A stretch of DNA of 6,347 nucleotides, from positions 1 through 6,347 of the forward strand of contig JAKLEJ010000219.1 in NCBI GenBank assembly GCA_022711695.1, given 5' to 3'. Of this stretch, positions 5,957 to 6,347 are shown in pieces (the first letter of the stretch is position 1; each line of letters starts with the position of its first letter). A program made the position numbers and the translations under genes. This DNA comes from Verrucomicrobiota bacterium (GTDB lineage: Bacteria > Verrucomicrobiota > Verrucomicrobiia > Limisphaerales > JACRJZ01). The notes under the pieces were generated by a model, which saw only the letters and a program-made list of their open reading frames with translations, made no database searches and was not told where the DNA came from.

Positions 5957-6048
5957 ACCACGAAACACACTAAACACACGAAAACAGGCACTGAAATACG
6001 AGCGAATCGTTTTGTGATCGATTCCGTGTGATTCGTGTGTTCAGTGGT
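5957..6048. repeat. Large imperfect inverted repeat between araB and araD
   Basis: The left arm at 5957-5982 begins ACCACGAAACACAC. The reverse complement of the right arm at 6023-6048 begins ACCACTGAACACAC. Aligned over 26 positions they agree at 21. The 40-nt interior holds a second short stem, GAATCG (6004-6009) with CGATTC (6019-6024), which overlaps the outer arm and so would compete with it. The arms are made of ACCAC, AACACAC and CACACG words. Words of this kind recur in spacers of Verrucomicrobiota genomes (from memory). In an mRNA it would form a long hairpin just before araD. No U-run follows, so it could serve as attenuation, mRNA protection, or simply be a mobile REP-like element. 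Confidence 0.65.
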
Positions 6049-6063
6049 ACAACAACAACAACA
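6049..6063 (+). repeat. (ACA)5 tract running into the araD start codon
   Basis: Five ACA units in a row follow the inverted repeat directly, and the final A is the first base of ATG 6063. The tract replaces a Shine-Dalgarno, since no purine-rich GGAG-type site is near. CA-rich unstructured leaders are known to support initiation without Shine-Dalgarno pairing, so the tract may be the functional ribosome entry site of araD. Confidence 0.6.
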
Positions 6064-6347
6064 TGCTCAAAGCGCTTAAAGCGGCGGTCTGCGAAGCCAA
6101 CCTCGAGTTGGTGAAAGCCGGCCTGGTCATTCAGACGTGGGGCAACGCCAGCGGCATCGACCGCGAGCGCGGGCTCATGGTCATCAAGCCCAGCGGCGTG
6201 CCCTACCACGGCATGAAGCCCAAGCACATGGTCGTGTTTTCGCTTCGGACCGGCCAGGTGGTCAAAGGAACGCTCAAGCCGAGTTCGGACACGGATACGC
6301 ACCTGGCGTTGTATCGCGCCTTTCCAAAGATCGGCGGCGTGGTTCAC
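6063..6347 (+). CDS. araD: L-ribulose-5-phosphate 4-epimerase, N-terminal part (3' end outside window)
   Basis: This enzyme converts L-ribulose-5-phosphate to D-xylulose-5-phosphate by a retro-aldol/aldol mechanism and delivers the carbon to the pentose phosphate pathway. The 95 codons translated from 6063 have no stop and align without gaps to E. coli AraD as I remember it. They show WGN at 26-28, VIKPSG at 40-45, KPSSDTDTH at 72-80 and GGVVH at 91-95. D76 and H95 are zinc ligands, and N28, K42, S44, S74 and S75 form the phosphate/substrate site. The window ends exactly at H95. H97, H171 and the catalytic residues further on are not visible. The reading starts MLKALK, the usual AraD N-terminus, and an in-frame stop at 6015-6017 limits longer starts. 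This is a class II aldolase fold. Relatives acting on fuculose- or rhamnulose-phosphate lack this match. Placement behind araB gives an araB-araD unit. Confidence 0.96.
   Translation, partial: MLKALKAAVCEANLELVKAGLVIQTWGNASGIDRERGLMVIKPSGVPYHGMKPKHMVVFSLRTGQVVKGTLKPSSDTDTHLALYRAFPKIGGVVH

Noticed and set aside
5970..6347. Minus-strand open frame at the right edge
   Set aside because: It is opposite araD, which matches the E. coli enzyme position by position. The frame also runs through the inverted repeat, which explains its odd C-terminus.
1..6347. CRISPR array, tRNA, insertion sequence or defence system
   Set aside because: No regularly spaced direct repeats, no cloverleaf-like stretch in the spacers, and no transposase, nuclease or toxin-like gene were found. 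The window is metabolic.

Overview
The window comes from a GC-rich bacterial chromosome. It carries seven protein-coding genes: one on the minus strand at the left edge (3' end cut off) and six on the plus strand (the last cut off at the right edge). I found no rRNA, tRNA, CRISPR array, transposase or phage gene. Three things hint at Verrucomicrobiota or a neighbouring PVC lineage: several start codons without a good Shine-Dalgarno, a spacer repeat built on ACCACGAAACACAC / CACACGAA words (from memory, such words are common in spacers of that phylum), and the gene content. This placement is inference, not proof.

Left part (1-1678): a divergent pair separated by about 53 bp. On the minus strand is the N-terminal 110 residues of a MoeB/ThiF/HesA-type adenylyltransferase. 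On the plus strand is a two-gene nucleoside-salvage unit. A trimeric-type purine nucleoside phosphorylase overlaps by 14 nt a small zinc cytidine deaminase, so the two are probably translationally coupled. Together they would recover purine bases plus ribose-1-phosphate, and convert cytidine/deoxycytidine to uridine/deoxyuridine.

Spacer 1679-1845: about 167 bp without a gene. It holds nested inverted repeats (11-bp perfect arms around a 6-bp perfect hairpin), a tandem 9-mer, a TTGACA box, and an AT-only 12-bp palindrome (TTAATTAATTAA) one base before the next start codon.

Right part (1846-6347): a sugar/polyol catabolic cluster. In order it has a ROK-family regulator with an N-terminal winged helix, a zinc-dependent medium-chain sugar/polyol dehydrogenase, L-ribulokinase (AraB), and the first 95 residues of L-ribulose-5-phosphate 4-epimerase (AraD). 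AraB and AraD turn L-ribulose into D-xylulose-5-phosphate, which feeds the pentose phosphate pathway. L-arabinose isomerase (AraA) is not in the window. It may lie downstream, or the dehydrogenase may supply a ketopentose from a pentitol. The ROK protein has lost the sugar-kinase catalytic Asp motif and is most likely the local repressor. The araB-araD spacer carries a large imperfect inverted repeat followed by an (ACA)5 tract that runs into the araD start codon.

The protein families are all well known. The less ordinary content is the gene combination and the structured or AT-rich spacers.
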